A stretch of 64,000 nucleotides of DNA from CAVQBP01 sp964448105 (lineage in GTDB: Bacteria > Bacteroidota > Ignavibacteria > Ignavibacteriales > Ignavibacteriaceae), in assembly GCA_964448105.1 (NCBI GenBank), contig CAYUVK010000008.1, forward strand, positions 10,347-74,346. The letters are read 5' to 3'. Within the stretch, counting starts at the first letter, position 1. Each line of letters starts with the position of its first letter. A model generated the notes under the pieces. That model made no database searches. It saw only the letters and a program-made list of their open reading frames with translations, and had not been told where the DNA came from. Positions 37,418 to 46,796 of this stretch are shown here, piece after piece. The translations under genes were made by a program, and so were the position numbers.

Positions 37418-38206
37418 ATGAAAATATTATGGGAAACTCAAGTGTGTAAAATGTTTACAAAGTACTTTTTTTGGCTATTGATTTGTAGTTGCTTTGTTCT
37501 CATTTACGGCGATTATTCTTTTCCACAAACTACTATTAAATTTACGGGCATTAAATGGACAGTAAGAAGCGGCGGCGGTGGTCCCGGTCCAAATAACTGG
37601 TCGGATAGTTCAAATAGTGTCTGGGTAGATTCACTGGGGCAGCTGCATTTGAAAATAAGAAGGATTGGAGATAGTTGGTATTGCTCCGAAGTATATGCAC
37701 AACAATCTTTCGGATATGGTGAATACATGTTTTATGTTGCAAGCAATGTTGAAAACTACGATCCTGAAATTGTTGTCGGTTTGTTTCTTTATGAAAATGA
37801 TAGAAGAGAAATAGATATAGAGTTCTCTAAATGGGAAGATCCCGCCAGTGTGGATGGATGGTATACTGTACAGCCGCCACCCTATAATAATAGCAACCAG
37901 GATAGTTTTGCTTTAAACTTAAATGGAAATTATTCTACTCATAAAATAATTTGGAGCAGTGATAGCATTTCTTTTCAAAGCTATCGCGGGCATTACCGTT
38001 CTTTACTGTCTCCTGATTCACTTATAAACCAATGGACTTATTCAGAGAATAAAAATCCTCCGGTTGGAAATGAAAGACTTCATATTAATTTTTGGCTTTA
38101 TGGAGGCAAGCCTCCAACTAATCTGAATGATGCTGAATTAATAATCAGTGCCGTTTATGTTCCTATCGGTTCATTGAAAATGAATTTATCTCCAAATGTG
38201 GAGTAA
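37418..38206 (+). CDS. Secreted GH16-like protein
   Basis: A 262-residue exported protein with a jellyroll (concanavalin-like) fold. The motif EIDIEFSKW (E131, D133, E135) is the GH16 active-site ExDxE, and YGEYMFYV with the preceding VYAQQSFG matches strands next to it. The start may be the ATG at 37418 or 37451; the second gives the cleaner signal peptide (MFTKYFFWLLICSCF). GH16 enzymes cut beta-1,3/1,4 glucans, galactans or related polymers. Aromatic-rich loops could bind polysaccharide. Confidence 0.78.
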   Translation: MKILWETQVCKMFTKYFFWLLICSCFVLIYGDYSFPQTTIKFTGIKWTVRSGGGGPGPNNWSDSSNSVWVDSLGQLHLKIRRIGDSWYCSEVYAQQSFGYGEYMFYVASNVENYDPEIVVGLFLYENDRREIDIEFSKWEDPASVDGWYTVQPPPYNNSNQDSFALNLNGNYSTHKIIWSSDSISFQSYRGHYRSLLSPDSLINQWTYSENKNPPVGNERLHINFWLYGGKPPTNLNDAELIISAVYVPIGSLKMNLSPNVE

Positions 38207-38251
38207 ATTATTTATTGTTAAAATTAAATTAAAATTTAAACTGAGGTTCAT

Positions 38252-39298
38252 ATGAAATTATACCGGGTAATATTCTTTCTTATTCTTTCTTCACTTATCG
38301 GTTGCTCATCGGTAAATGAAGTAACTGTTGGGCCGCAACCCGGTGAGAAATGGAGAGGGGTTCACCTTTTGGGTTATAGTAATGATAGTGATCTTGCGGA
38401 ATTGGGTGCTATTGTTCCAAAACTTGACAGCATAGGTATTAATATAATAATTCTTGAAGTTGATTATAATTTTCATTTTCAATCACATCCTGAATTACGA
38501 AACGGGAAAGAACAAATAACTAAAGAAGGTGCCCGGAAATTTGCAAGTATTTGCACGGAAAATAATATAGAACTTATCCCGGAATTTCAAAGTGTAGGAC
38601 ATCAATCCTGGGCTGAAGAGACTTACCCTTTATTAATAAAATATCCCCAATTCGATCTTACCCCTGGTGCTTTTCCTAGAAATAAAGATATTTATTGCCG
38701 CGAGTGGGATGTTACTAATCCCGAAGTTTATAAAATAGTATTTTCATTAATGAACGAAATAATTGATGCTTTTCAGGCAAATGCATTACATGTGGGAATG
38801 GACGAAGTCTATCTATTAGGATCTGAACAGTCGCCATCTACAAAAGGAAAAGATCCAGGTAAACTTTTTGCTAAAGCAGTTAATGATATTTATTACCATC
38901 TTGTAAAAGAACGCGGAGTAGAAATGCTGATGTGGGCTGATCGCCTTATTGATGGAACCAAATTTAATTTCGGTGAATGGGAATCTTCAATGAACGGAAC
39001 TGCATCTGCTATTGACATGATCCCTAAAGATATAATTTTATGTCCATGGCATTATGAAAAAATGGACGGCTATTCATCAATTCCTTTCTTTCTTAGAAAA
39101 GGTTTCCGTGTATTACCTGCAAGCTGGAAGAATGCTGATGCCGCTAAAGCGTTAATTGAATACAGCAATGAACAGAGAAATCCTAATATGCTTGGGCATC
39201 TTTTTACAACCTGGAGCAGAACCGATTTATTAAAATATCCGCCGCTTATTGAGTGTATTGGATTGATAGGCAATAAGAAGAGTTTTACTAATAAGTAG
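38252..39298 (+). CDS. GH20-like glycosidase lipoprotein
   Basis: A 348-residue lipoprotein (LIGC, C18). It is a TIM barrel with the GH20 acid/base motif HVGMDEV (H180, D184, E185), where Asp-Glu act in substrate-assisted hydrolysis of N-acetylhexosaminides. The N-terminal GH20b domain of beta-hexosaminidases is absent, so it is shorter than usual. WRGVHLLGYSNDSDLAEL marks the barrel start. Probably a beta-N-acetylhexosaminidase or relative; the short form makes exact activity uncertain. Confidence 0.8.
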   Translation: MKLYRVIFFLILSSLIGCSSVNEVTVGPQPGEKWRGVHLLGYSNDSDLAELGAIVPKLDSIGINIIILEVDYNFHFQSHPELRNGKEQITKEGARKFASICTENNIELIPEFQSVGHQSWAEETYPLLIKYPQFDLTPGAFPRNKDIYCREWDVTNPEVYKIVFSLMNEIIDAFQANALHVGMDEVYLLGSEQSPSTKGKDPGKLFAKAVNDIYYHLVKERGVEMLMWADRLIDGTKFNFGEWESSMNGTASAIDMIPKDIILCPWHYEKMDGYSSIPFFLRKGFRVLPASWKNADAAKALIEYSNEQRNPNMLGHLFTTWSRTDLLKYPPLIECIGLIGNKKSFTNK

Positions 39299-39411
39299 AA
39301 AATTAAACAGTATATGGATAGTTGAGTCTGATTTAGCTTTCCTTGTAATAAGTATCTTTTTATGAATTTAATTTTGGTTTAAATGAATGCAAATAGATAT
39401 AAGAGGTAATA

Positions 39412-40755
39412 ATGATGAAAATTAAGTCATTTATATTATTGGTTGTTTTTTGGCTGTATATTCTTTTTACAACAAAAGTTATTGCACAAACATCCATATT
39501 AAAATGGCAGGATGGAAAAGACGGCTGTGTAACTCTTACATTTGATGATGGTTCTATAAATCAATTTCGCATCGCAATACCTTTACTGAATGAAAGAGAA
39601 TTTCATGCAACCTTCTTCATTATTACCGGGGGAATTCCGGGATCAAAATATCAGCCCACTTTTATTGGACGACCCATCCAGGATATAATAAATGAAAGCA
39701 AAACAGTTCCCACAAATAAAAATAATTTATTTGAACGATGTTCTGCTATATATTATTTAGCTCAAACTGGTAATTATAATGAAATAAAAAATTTTTCTGA
39801 TATGTCGGCTGCTGTAGGTGAACAGTATGAAAATGGTAATTACCAGGAAGTTTATTCTATTATTGATGATGCTTTTTATAGATTGAGAGAAAGCGGGCAC
39901 AATTGTAAAATTAAAAATATAAAAAATGAACCTGGAGAAAGCTATCAAATTTCATGGAATATCCTGCGCAAAGCCTATAAAGAGGGGCATGAAATTGCCG
40001 ACCATACCGTTTCGCATCCATATATGCCGGTTATGGATAAAGCCAATATTTTATATGAAATTGAAAAATGCAGTAAGGATATTGAAGATCACCTCAGCAT
40101 TAAACGTGTTCTTTCTGTTGAATGCCCTTATGGTATTGACGATAAAAGAGTACTGAGTTATGTTTATCCGGAGTTTCCGTTTGTTCGGAATGATCTCCAG
40201 GATAAATTCATCAAGGAAATACTGCGCGGCGAACCGGGAGAACCAATATCTAAAGATGAGGAATATGTTCAATGGCAAAGAGGACCTGTTACGAATACTC
40301 CGACTGATAAAATGGAGGAATGGATTGATACAACAATTAAAGATGATGCGTGGCTGGTACTTGTTTTTCATGGTGTAGAAGGCATCGGGTGGGAAGCTAT
40401 CCCTAAGGAAAAGTATGAAAAATATTTCGACTACATAAAAGCTAAAGAGAAGCATCTCTGGGTAGCAACCTTTCAGGATGCTTATAAATATATCCGTGAA
40501 AGAATGAACACTAAAGTAAAATCCGAATCCCGTTCCGGGAAAGTTACGGTTAATCTATCTAATACTCTAAACCAAGATGTTTACGACCTTCCGATTACCT
40601 TAAAAACTATTGTACCGGAATCATGGCAATCGGTTAGGATTCAGCAAGGTGAAAATAGATCCGATGTTAAAGTGCAAAAAGAAAGTAGTAAGGCTTTTAT
40701 TCAATACAGGTCTATACCGAACAGTTCAAAAATTATTATTACAAAGAATAACTAA
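39412..40755 (+). CDS. Exported polysaccharide deacetylase (CE4/NodB-like)
   Basis: A 447-residue protein with a signal peptide (~1-25). The NodB motif 1 is TLTFDDGS (D45, D46) and motif 2 is ADHTVSHPYM with the metal-binding HxxxH; LVLVFHGVEG gives the late His motif. A ~110-residue insertion separates motif 1 and motif 2. The C-terminal ~90 residues are a beta domain. It would deacetylate N-acetylglucosamine polymers. Two ATGs begin the frame; either may be used, with GAGG upstream. Confidence 0.9.
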   Translation: MMKIKSFILLVVFWLYILFTTKVIAQTSILKWQDGKDGCVTLTFDDGSINQFRIAIPLLNEREFHATFFIITGGIPGSKYQPTFIGRPIQDIINESKTVPTNKNNLFERCSAIYYLAQTGNYNEIKNFSDMSAAVGEQYENGNYQEVYSIIDDAFYRLRESGHNCKIKNIKNEPGESYQISWNILRKAYKEGHEIADHTVSHPYMPVMDKANILYEIEKCSKDIEDHLSIKRVLSVECPYGIDDKRVLSYVYPEFPFVRNDLQDKFIKEILRGEPGEPISKDEEYVQWQRGPVTNTPTDKMEEWIDTTIKDDAWLVLVFHGVEGIGWEAIPKEKYEKYFDYIKAKEKHLWVATFQDAYKYIRERMNTKVKSESRSGKVTVNLSNTLNQDVYDLPITLKTIVPESWQSVRIQQGENRSDVKVQKESSKAFIQYRSIPNSSKIIITKNN

Positions 40756-40774
40756 TTGAAATAAGGAACTGATT

Positions 40775-42472
40775 ATGAAAAAGAGATTTATCTTTATTAA
40801 TATAATTACTTATTTGCTAATAATTTTTCTTGTTAGCCCCGATCTTAATTTAAAAGCACAGGATTTAATTAAGACTAGCTATATCAGGTGTAATCAGGTT
40901 GGATATCTCAAACACGATCAAAAAATTGCTATTGTGGGATCGCAGAAAAATCTTGAAGGAAAACCTTTTTATTTAGTGGATAAAAATAATCCTGATAAAG
41001 TATTTTATACTGGAATAATTTCAGCAGACCGCGGAAATAAAAACACTCCATTCAAATATAACTTCCCATGCGATTTCAGTAATTTTACAACTACAGGACA
41101 TTATAAAATTAAATTGGAAGATGGAACACTTTCCCAACCGTTTGTCATCGGGGCGCTGAATGAATATAAAAATGCATTGCAGCTTGTCCTTGAATTTTTC
41201 CGTTCTCAAAGATGCGGCGATACAGACCCGCTTCTTCACAAACCCTGCCACTTGAATGATGCAAAAGCAGCAATAGATGCAGGCGGCGGCTGGCATGATG
41301 CAGGCGATTATATAAAATTTATGATAACCGGTTCCTATACTGCTGTAGAATTAATAACAGCAGCTGATTACGCTATGAATTATAATTTTAAAAATGCAAT
41401 GGCAGATGTATCACCCAAAAATGGTATTCCTGACTTATTGGAGGAAGCACGAATAGGTTTACATTGGATATTAAATATGACATCGGATTATGCCAATGGT
41501 AATTATTATTTCCAGGTAAGTGGAGAGGAAGATCATAACCATTGGCGAATGCCGGGAACCGATGATAGTACAGGTGTTGTTGGTAATCCTAGAAGTTTGC
41601 ATAAAGGCTGGGGTGGAAATCTTTTGGGCAGAAGTTCGGCAGCGTTATCGATTGCTTATAGAGTGTTTAATAAATACGACAAGAAATTTGCAGATGAATG
41701 TTTAAAAAGAGCTGAAGGACTTTTTGCAGATAGAAATAAATATGAATATACACAGCTATCCGACCCTTCTAATTTCTATCATGAAACCACCTGGCTCGAT
41801 GATATGGTGCTTGGTGCCGCTGAACTATATAAAGCAACAAAAAAGACAGAATACCTTCACTATGCAAAAATGAATTTAAAAAAACTTACTGGTAATGAGA
41901 TAGGATGGGGTAATACAGATTTTCTTGCTTACGCATCATGTTTAAGAGCGGATATTGATCCTGAATATTGCAAAAATAAAATGAAGAGAATTCTTGAAGA
42001 TAAAGAAGCAAAAATAAATAATGATGTGTATTATCTATCATCAGGTTATACTTGGGGAACAACTGCATTATTTACCGGTGATGCTCAAAAAGCTATCATG
42101 TATTATTATTTAACTTTGGATTCAACTTATTTGAATATTGCAACTGCAGAGAGGGATTATTTACTTGGCCGAAATAACTGGGGAGTGAGCTTTGTGGTAG
42201 GTGTTGGCACTGTCTACCCGGTAAATGCTCATTCTCAAATAGATAGTCTATGCTGCTTGCAAAATGGAGCCGTAGTTGGTGGTCCTGCTGTAAAATCATC
42301 CTGGTTAAGGACTTTTCCCGATTTAAAAATTGAATACGATAAATTCAATAAGTTCCAAACAAATATTATCTATCATGATAACCGGCAGGATTATTATTGT
42401 AATGAAGCCGCACTTGACTATACTGTACCTTCAGTTTTTTTATTTTTATATAACATTGCTTCTTCTCATTAA
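40775..42472 (+). CDS. Secreted GH9-family glycosidase (third copy)
   Basis: A 565-residue exported enzyme (signal peptide ~1-28). It has the CelD_N-type Ig-like domain (~33-125, IRCNQVGYLKHDQKIAI) and the GH9 catalytic domain with GGWHDAGDYIKF (D175, D178), PKNGIPDLLEEARIGLHW and a C-terminal NEAALDYT (E544, proton donor). It is the closest of the three to classic GH9 endoglucanases and exo-glucosaminidases. It starts 19 bp after the CE4 gene in the same direction, so the pair may be an operon: deacetylation followed by hydrolysis. Confidence 0.92.
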   Translation: MKKRFIFINIITYLLIIFLVSPDLNLKAQDLIKTSYIRCNQVGYLKHDQKIAIVGSQKNLEGKPFYLVDKNNPDKVFYTGIISADRGNKNTPFKYNFPCDFSNFTTTGHYKIKLEDGTLSQPFVIGALNEYKNALQLVLEFFRSQRCGDTDPLLHKPCHLNDAKAAIDAGGGWHDAGDYIKFMITGSYTAVELITAADYAMNYNFKNAMADVSPKNGIPDLLEEARIGLHWILNMTSDYANGNYYFQVSGEEDHNHWRMPGTDDSTGVVGNPRSLHKGWGGNLLGRSSAALSIAYRVFNKYDKKFADECLKRAEGLFADRNKYEYTQLSDPSNFYHETTWLDDMVLGAAELYKATKKTEYLHYAKMNLKKLTGNEIGWGNTDFLAYASCLRADIDPEYCKNKMKRILEDKEAKINNDVYYLSSGYTWGTTALFTGDAQKAIMYYYLTLDSTYLNIATAERDYLLGRNNWGVSFVVGVGTVYPVNAHSQIDSLCCLQNGAVVGGPAVKSSWLRTFPDLKIEYDKFNKFQTNIIYHDNRQDYYCNEAALDYTVPSVFLFLYNIASSH

Positions 42473-42655
42473 TAAAATATATTAGGTAAATTACATTTTT
42501 AAATTATATTTTATTAAATAAAGTATCGGAGAATGAAATATCTAATATTTTAAAATATTAAAGACTTAACTAAATAAATTTTAAAATTTCAAAAAAGAAA
42601 TATAAATTAAGGTTACTATTTAAGAATTTTCTAAATTTCATACCTTCAGATTATA

Positions 42656-43114
42656 ATGTCAAAAAGCAAATGGGTAATAAAAGAACTTAGCAGTAATATC
42701 TCCTTTTGCGATTCTGCAAAAGTTATATTATCAAACAGGTTAGATAATCTTTTAGGAGCAATAAATTTATTTTTTCAGGAAGAGAATGTTGAAAATCTTC
42801 ATGATGTTCGTATTGCTTTAAGGCGTTTAAGATATAATATGGAGTTATTTGTTGACTGTTTTGACAGTAAGAAATTCTCAATTTTTTACAAAAGGGTTGA
42901 GCATTTGCAGGATCAATCAGGGCTGCTGCGTGATCTGGATGTTTTGAAGGTTAATATAAATTCATTAATTACAAATGGAAAAATCAAAATATCTAATAAA
43001 GTTTTTAAGAAAGTTGAAGAGAAAAGGAATGAGTTAAAAGCAACCTTAAAGCTTGAGCTGATGAAATTTACACACAGTAAGGCTTTAAAAAATTTTAATT
43101 CACTTCTTTCCTGA
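42656..43114 (+). CDS. CHAD-domain protein, short form
   Basis: A 152-residue helical protein with the CHAD motifs HDVRIALRRLRYNMELF (conserved His and Arg row) and LRDLDVL. CHAD domains bind polyphosphate and are normally ~280 residues; here about half is present, ending after the first repeat. It could be a minimal CHAD protein or a truncated one. It is 19 bp upstream of the UPF0173 gene. No phosphatase partner is adjacent, though a Ppx-like gene lies at 49.7 kb. Confidence 0.82.
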   Translation: MSKSKWVIKELSSNISFCDSAKVILSNRLDNLLGAINLFFQEENVENLHDVRIALRRLRYNMELFVDCFDSKKFSIFYKRVEHLQDQSGLLRDLDVLKVNINSLITNGKIKISNKVFKKVEEKRNELKATLKLELMKFTHSKALKNFNSLLS

Positions 43115-43133
43115 AAAAAGGAGAAATAAAATT

Positions 43134-43808
43134 ATGAAACTAAAATATTTTGCACACTCAGCTTTTCAAATAACAGCCGACAACGGTAAAATAATCTTGA
43201 TAGATCCTTTCCTGGATGGCAATCCCAAATCGCCCGTAAAATCCGATGATGTAAAAGCAGATTATATTATTTTATCTCATGCGCACGGAGATCATTTGGG
43301 AGATTCATTCAAGATTGCAAAGAGAGAAAAACCGCTCTTTATTTGTGTAAATGAACTGGCAGATTATTGTGCATCAAAAGGATTTAAAGCACACAACATG
43401 CATATTGGCGGAGGTTATGATTTTGATTTCGGCAGGGTTAAATTTACTATAGCTCATCATGGCTCTCAAACTCCCGATGGTACTTATGCAGGGGAACCGG
43501 CAGGAATAATTATAAGCAACGGAAAAACAATATATCATACGGGAGATACCGGTCTCTTTTATGATATGAAATTAATCGGTGAAATGAATTCAATTGATTA
43601 TATGCTTATTCCAATCGGTGATAATTATACAATGGGAATTACCGATGCCGTAAAAGCTGTTGAGTTTGTAAACCCTAAGACAGTAATACCAATGCATTAT
43701 AATACATTCGATGTTATATCCGTTGATCCCAAAGAGTTTAAGAAAAAAGTTGAAGAAAAAGGTATAAACTGCAGAATTATGGGATTTGGCGAAGAAATAG
43801 AATTATAA
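43134..43808 (+). CDS. UPF0173 metal-dependent hydrolase (metallo-beta-lactamase fold)
   Basis: A 224-residue cytoplasmic protein with the zinc motif SHAHGDHLGD, a second His in FTIAHHGSQ, HTGDTGLF with the bridging Asp, and PMHYNTF near the end. This pattern is typical of the UPF0173/YtkL family. The substrate is not known. A good ribosome site, AAAGGAG, precedes the ATG. Confidence 0.92.
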   Translation: MKLKYFAHSAFQITADNGKIILIDPFLDGNPKSPVKSDDVKADYIILSHAHGDHLGDSFKIAKREKPLFICVNELADYCASKGFKAHNMHIGGGYDFDFGRVKFTIAHHGSQTPDGTYAGEPAGIIISNGKTIYHTGDTGLFYDMKLIGEMNSIDYMLIPIGDNYTMGITDAVKAVEFVNPKTVIPMHYNTFDVISVDPKEFKKKVEEKGINCRIMGFGEEIEL

Positions 43809-43885
43809 TTTATTTTCAAAATAAGGTACTTATAAGTATTTTTGAAAAATATTTTATAATTTCTTGTATAAAAAAATAGGATTAA

Positions 43886-44668
43886 ATGGCCAAAGTTATT
43901 TCTGTAGCCAATCAAAAGGGAGGTGTAGGCAAAACAACTACATCTATTAATTTATCTTCTTCTTTAGCTGCGGCAGAAAAGAAAATATTGTTAGTGGATA
44001 TTGATCCTCAAGCTAATTCTTCGTCCGGTATAAATGTCAGCAATCATTTTCCTTCTATTTACGAAGTCCTTATTGATAAAAAGGATGTAAATGAAGTAAT
44101 TATTAATACTTATATGCCGTTTCTTGATTTGCTCCCTTCAAATATAAATCTTGTGGGAGCGGAAATAGAATTAATTAATGTACAAAATAGGGAAGGAGTT
44201 TTAAGGAATACACTTGACCCTATCAAAGAAAATTATGATTTTATAATTATAGATTGTCCGCCTTCTTTAGGACTTCTTACATTAAATTCACTTGCTGCCT
44301 CCGATTCAGTAATTATACCGGTACAATGTGAATATTTTGCTCTGGAGGGACTGGGGCAGTTACTAAATACAATTAATATTGTAAAGAAACATTTCAATAA
44401 AAATTTAACTATTGAAGGAGTTCTTCTTACAATGTATGATACGCGCCTGCGCCTTTCACATCAAGTTGCCGATGAAGTTAAAAAATATTTTGGGGACAAA
44501 GTATTTAATACGGTTATTAGTAGGAATGTCAGGATATCGGAAGCACCAAGTTTCGGAAAACCTATAATTCTTTATGATGCAATCTCTTCAGGTTCAAAAA
44601 ATTATATGTCCCTTGCATCAGAACTGCTGGAAAGAAATTCAATTGCACATAACTCCAATTTATTATGA
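43886..44668 (+). CDS. parA: Chromosome-partitioning ATPase ParA (Soj)
   Basis: A 260-residue ParA ATPase with the deviant Walker box KGGVGKTT (~10-17), LLVDIDPQANSSSG (Walker A'), FIIIDCPPSLGLLTLNSL (Walker B) and the C-terminal PSFGKPIILYD. Its small size without an HTH indicates the chromosomal type Ia (Soj). It drives ParB-parS complexes apart during segregation. The stop overlaps parB by ATGA. Confidence 0.96.
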   Translation: MAKVISVANQKGGVGKTTTSINLSSSLAAAEKKILLVDIDPQANSSSGINVSNHFPSIYEVLIDKKDVNEVIINTYMPFLDLLPSNINLVGAEIELINVQNREGVLRNTLDPIKENYDFIIIDCPPSLGLLTLNSLAASDSVIIPVQCEYFALEGLGQLLNTINIVKKHFNKNLTIEGVLLTMYDTRLRLSHQVADEVKKYFGDKVFNTVISRNVRISEAPSFGKPIILYDAISSGSKNYMSLASELLERNSIAHNSNLL

Positions 44669-45615
44669 GTAAAGTAAAGCAAGGTTTAGGACGAGGTTTA
44701 GATGCTTTGATTAATCAACAAAGGATTGATAATCAAGAAGAGTCCGTTACTAATTATTCCGATATTAAACATGATGACGGAAAACAGTTAGACGTGCTCG
44801 CAAAAATCTCGGTAGACCAGATATCACCAAATCCTTTCCAGCCAAGAAGTAATTTTGATCCTGAAACCCAGGAAGAATTAAAAAAATCCATTCTCTCTCA
44901 TGGGTTAATTCAGCCTATAACCGTACGAAGAACTTCACATGAACATTACGAATTAATTTCGGGTGAGAGAAGATTAAAAGCTTGCAAAGATATCGGGTAT
45001 AAAGAAATACCTGCATATATAATAAAAGTTGATTCCAAGGAAGCAATGCTTGCTATGGCATTAATTGAGAATATACAAAGGGAAAAACTTAACCCGATTG
45101 AAATTGGTCATGCTTACAAAAGGTTGATGGAAGAATGTAATTTAACACAGGAACAAATTGCCGATAAAGTTGGAAAAGACCGCTCCACGATTGCTAATAC
45201 CATAAGATTATTAAAGCTTCCTAAAGAAGTACAGGAAAGTTTAATAAAAGAAGAAATATCTTCCGGACATGCCCGGGCTATTATTAATTTACCAAATGAA
45301 GTCTTCCAGCTGGAAGTGTTGCAAAAGATAAAGGAGCAAAATCTTTCCGTAAGAAAAGTAGAGAAACTAGTTAAAAAACTTTTAACTTCACCGGAAGAAT
45401 CTAAAAGAACAATTACTTTTAAATCTTCTCCGTCAGCAATGCACGTTTCTAATTTAAATGATGTGGAAGATAAATTAAGAAAGACTTTTGGAACAAAAGT
45501 ATTCTGTAAACAAAAACAGGACGGTTCGGGAGAAATTCATATAGAATTTTATTCCAATGAAGAACTTGAACGTTTATTTGAACTTTTTGAAATCATTGAC
45601 AAATCATATAGTTAA
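44665..45615 (+). CDS. parB: ParB/Spo0J chromosome-partitioning protein
   Basis: A 316-residue protein beginning with the Soj-interacting GLGRGLDALI, then ISPNPFQPRSNF, the CTP-binding GERRLKA and the ALIENIQREKLNPIEIGHAY region, an HTH (LTQEQIADKVGKDRSTIANTIRLL) and a C-terminal dimer domain. ParB loads on parS and slides as a CTP clamp. No parS-like TGTTTCACGTGAAACA was noticed in this window. The start overlaps parA. Confidence 0.96.
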   Translation: MSKVKQGLGRGLDALINQQRIDNQEESVTNYSDIKHDDGKQLDVLAKISVDQISPNPFQPRSNFDPETQEELKKSILSHGLIQPITVRRTSHEHYELISGERRLKACKDIGYKEIPAYIIKVDSKEAMLAMALIENIQREKLNPIEIGHAYKRLMEECNLTQEQIADKVGKDRSTIANTIRLLKLPKEVQESLIKEEISSGHARAIINLPNEVFQLEVLQKIKEQNLSVRKVEKLVKKLLTSPEESKRTITFKSSPSAMHVSNLNDVEDKLRKTFGTKVFCKQKQDGSGEIHIEFYSNEELERLFELFEIIDKSYS

Positions 45616-46078
45616 GATAATATTTCTATTATTTTTTTTTTACGGATGTTTTTTTGCACAGACAAAAGATACTGCTAAAGGAATTTCTCCAAATGATTCC
45701 GTTTTTGTTATGCAAAAATCGCCTTGGGGAGCTGTCTTGAGAAGCGCTTTAATTCCCGGATGGGGACAAATCTATAATGAATCTTATATTAAAGCTCCCA
45801 TTATCTGGGGCGGAATTGCTGCCCTGGTTTTAGGCTGGAGATTTTATAACGTTCGATATAAAACCTACGGTAATTTATACAGCCAGAATTTAGATACAAG
45901 GTATAAGACAGTAAGGGATTTTTACCATAACCAGAGAGATCTTATTTCAATTTATATTGGATTGGTTTATGTTCTTAATTTAGTTGATGCTTATGTTGAT
46001 GCAGAGCTTTTTGATTTTAATGTGCATGAAGATTACCATACTAATCAGACAATGTTAGGAATAAAATTTAATTTTTGA
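45596..46078 (+). CDS. DUF5683-like exported/membrane protein
   Basis: A ~160-residue protein. The TTG at 45596 is preferred, since it gives a clean signal (MTNHIVKIIFLLFFFYGCFFAQ); an ATG at 45557 lies deeper in parB. The centre reads PWGAVLRSALIPGWGQIYNESYIKAPIIWGG, the DUF5683 hallmark (PGxGQ-IYN), followed by one or two further membrane segments. It overlaps parB by 20 bp and the next gene by TGATG. DUF5683 proteins commonly follow parB in Bacteroidota; role unknown. Confidence 0.88.
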   Translation: MTNHIVKIIFLLFFFYGCFFAQTKDTAKGISPNDSVFVMQKSPWGAVLRSALIPGWGQIYNESYIKAPIIWGGIAALVLGWRFYNVRYKTYGNLYSQNLDTRYKTVRDFYHNQRDLISIYIGLVYVLNLVDAYVDAELFDFNVHEDYHTNQTMLGIKFNF

Positions 46079-46779
46079 TGAAAAATTCTGTTGTTTGCAG
46101 CAGCTGTAAAACCGAAAATCCTTTTTACAAATTAATTTGTGAAAATTGCAAATCTTATATAAGAGATCGAGTCTACAATGTTGATCTAGGGAGTGTTCTG
46201 GCAAGATTAATTGAAAGTCCGACCCGCGGTTTTAGAACTATAATTTTTGCCGAGCACAAAAATTTTATAACATTTCTTATTTTTCTTGCTGTTCTTAAAT
46301 TTGAAATCGATTCTGTATTCATTTCGCTTTTTTTTAAGCAGCATGTTCTTTCCATTAGTAAATTTATCGGCGGTTACATAAGTTTAATAATAATTTTTAC
46401 TCTTTTTCTTCTAATATTTTCGTTCATCGTAAATATTATTAATAAAACATTAGGATATGAAACCAGGACGAAAGATAATTTCGCTATTTTCGCGTATTCA
46501 TTAATACCACACATATTTGCACTAATTATTTTATTCCCGCTTGAATTAGTAATGTTCGGGGGATACCTTTTCTCAACAAATCCGTCCCCCTTCGACCTCA
46601 AAGAATTTGTTTCATATACATTGCTGATTTTAGAACTTCTGATGATCCTTTGGTCTTTATTTTTAACAATAATGGCAAACTACACTCAAACAAAAAATGT
46701 AATTTATTCGATAATCATTTCAATTATATTCCATTCATTATTATTTTTCACTTTATATTCATTTCCTAAAATAATTTAG
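46078..46779 (+). CDS. Membrane protein with N-terminal zinc ribbon and Yip1-like domain
   Basis: A 233-residue protein starting at the ATG within TGATG at 46078. Four cysteines in CSSC...CENC (residues ~8-26) form a probable zinc ribbon. About five hydrophobic helices follow (~60-230), matching the Yip1 domain layout. It is translationally coupled to the DUF5683 gene. No known function; related proteins occur in membrane-trafficking-like or stress settings, but nothing specific can be claimed. Confidence 0.72.
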   Translation: MKNSVVCSSCKTENPFYKLICENCKSYIRDRVYNVDLGSVLARLIESPTRGFRTIIFAEHKNFITFLIFLAVLKFEIDSVFISLFFKQHVLSISKFIGGYISLIIIFTLFLLIFSFIVNIINKTLGYETRTKDNFAIFAYSLIPHIFALIILFPLELVMFGGYLFSTNPSPFDLKEFVSYTLLILELLMILWSLFLTIMANYTQTKNVIYSIIISIIFHSLLFFTLYSFPKII

Positions 46780-46796
46780 ATAAAGAAAACAAAATT

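Noticed and set aside
43886..45615. Replication origin near parAB
   Set aside because: No dnaA, gidA or DnaA-box cluster and no parS-like palindrome was noticed; parAB alone does not show an origin.
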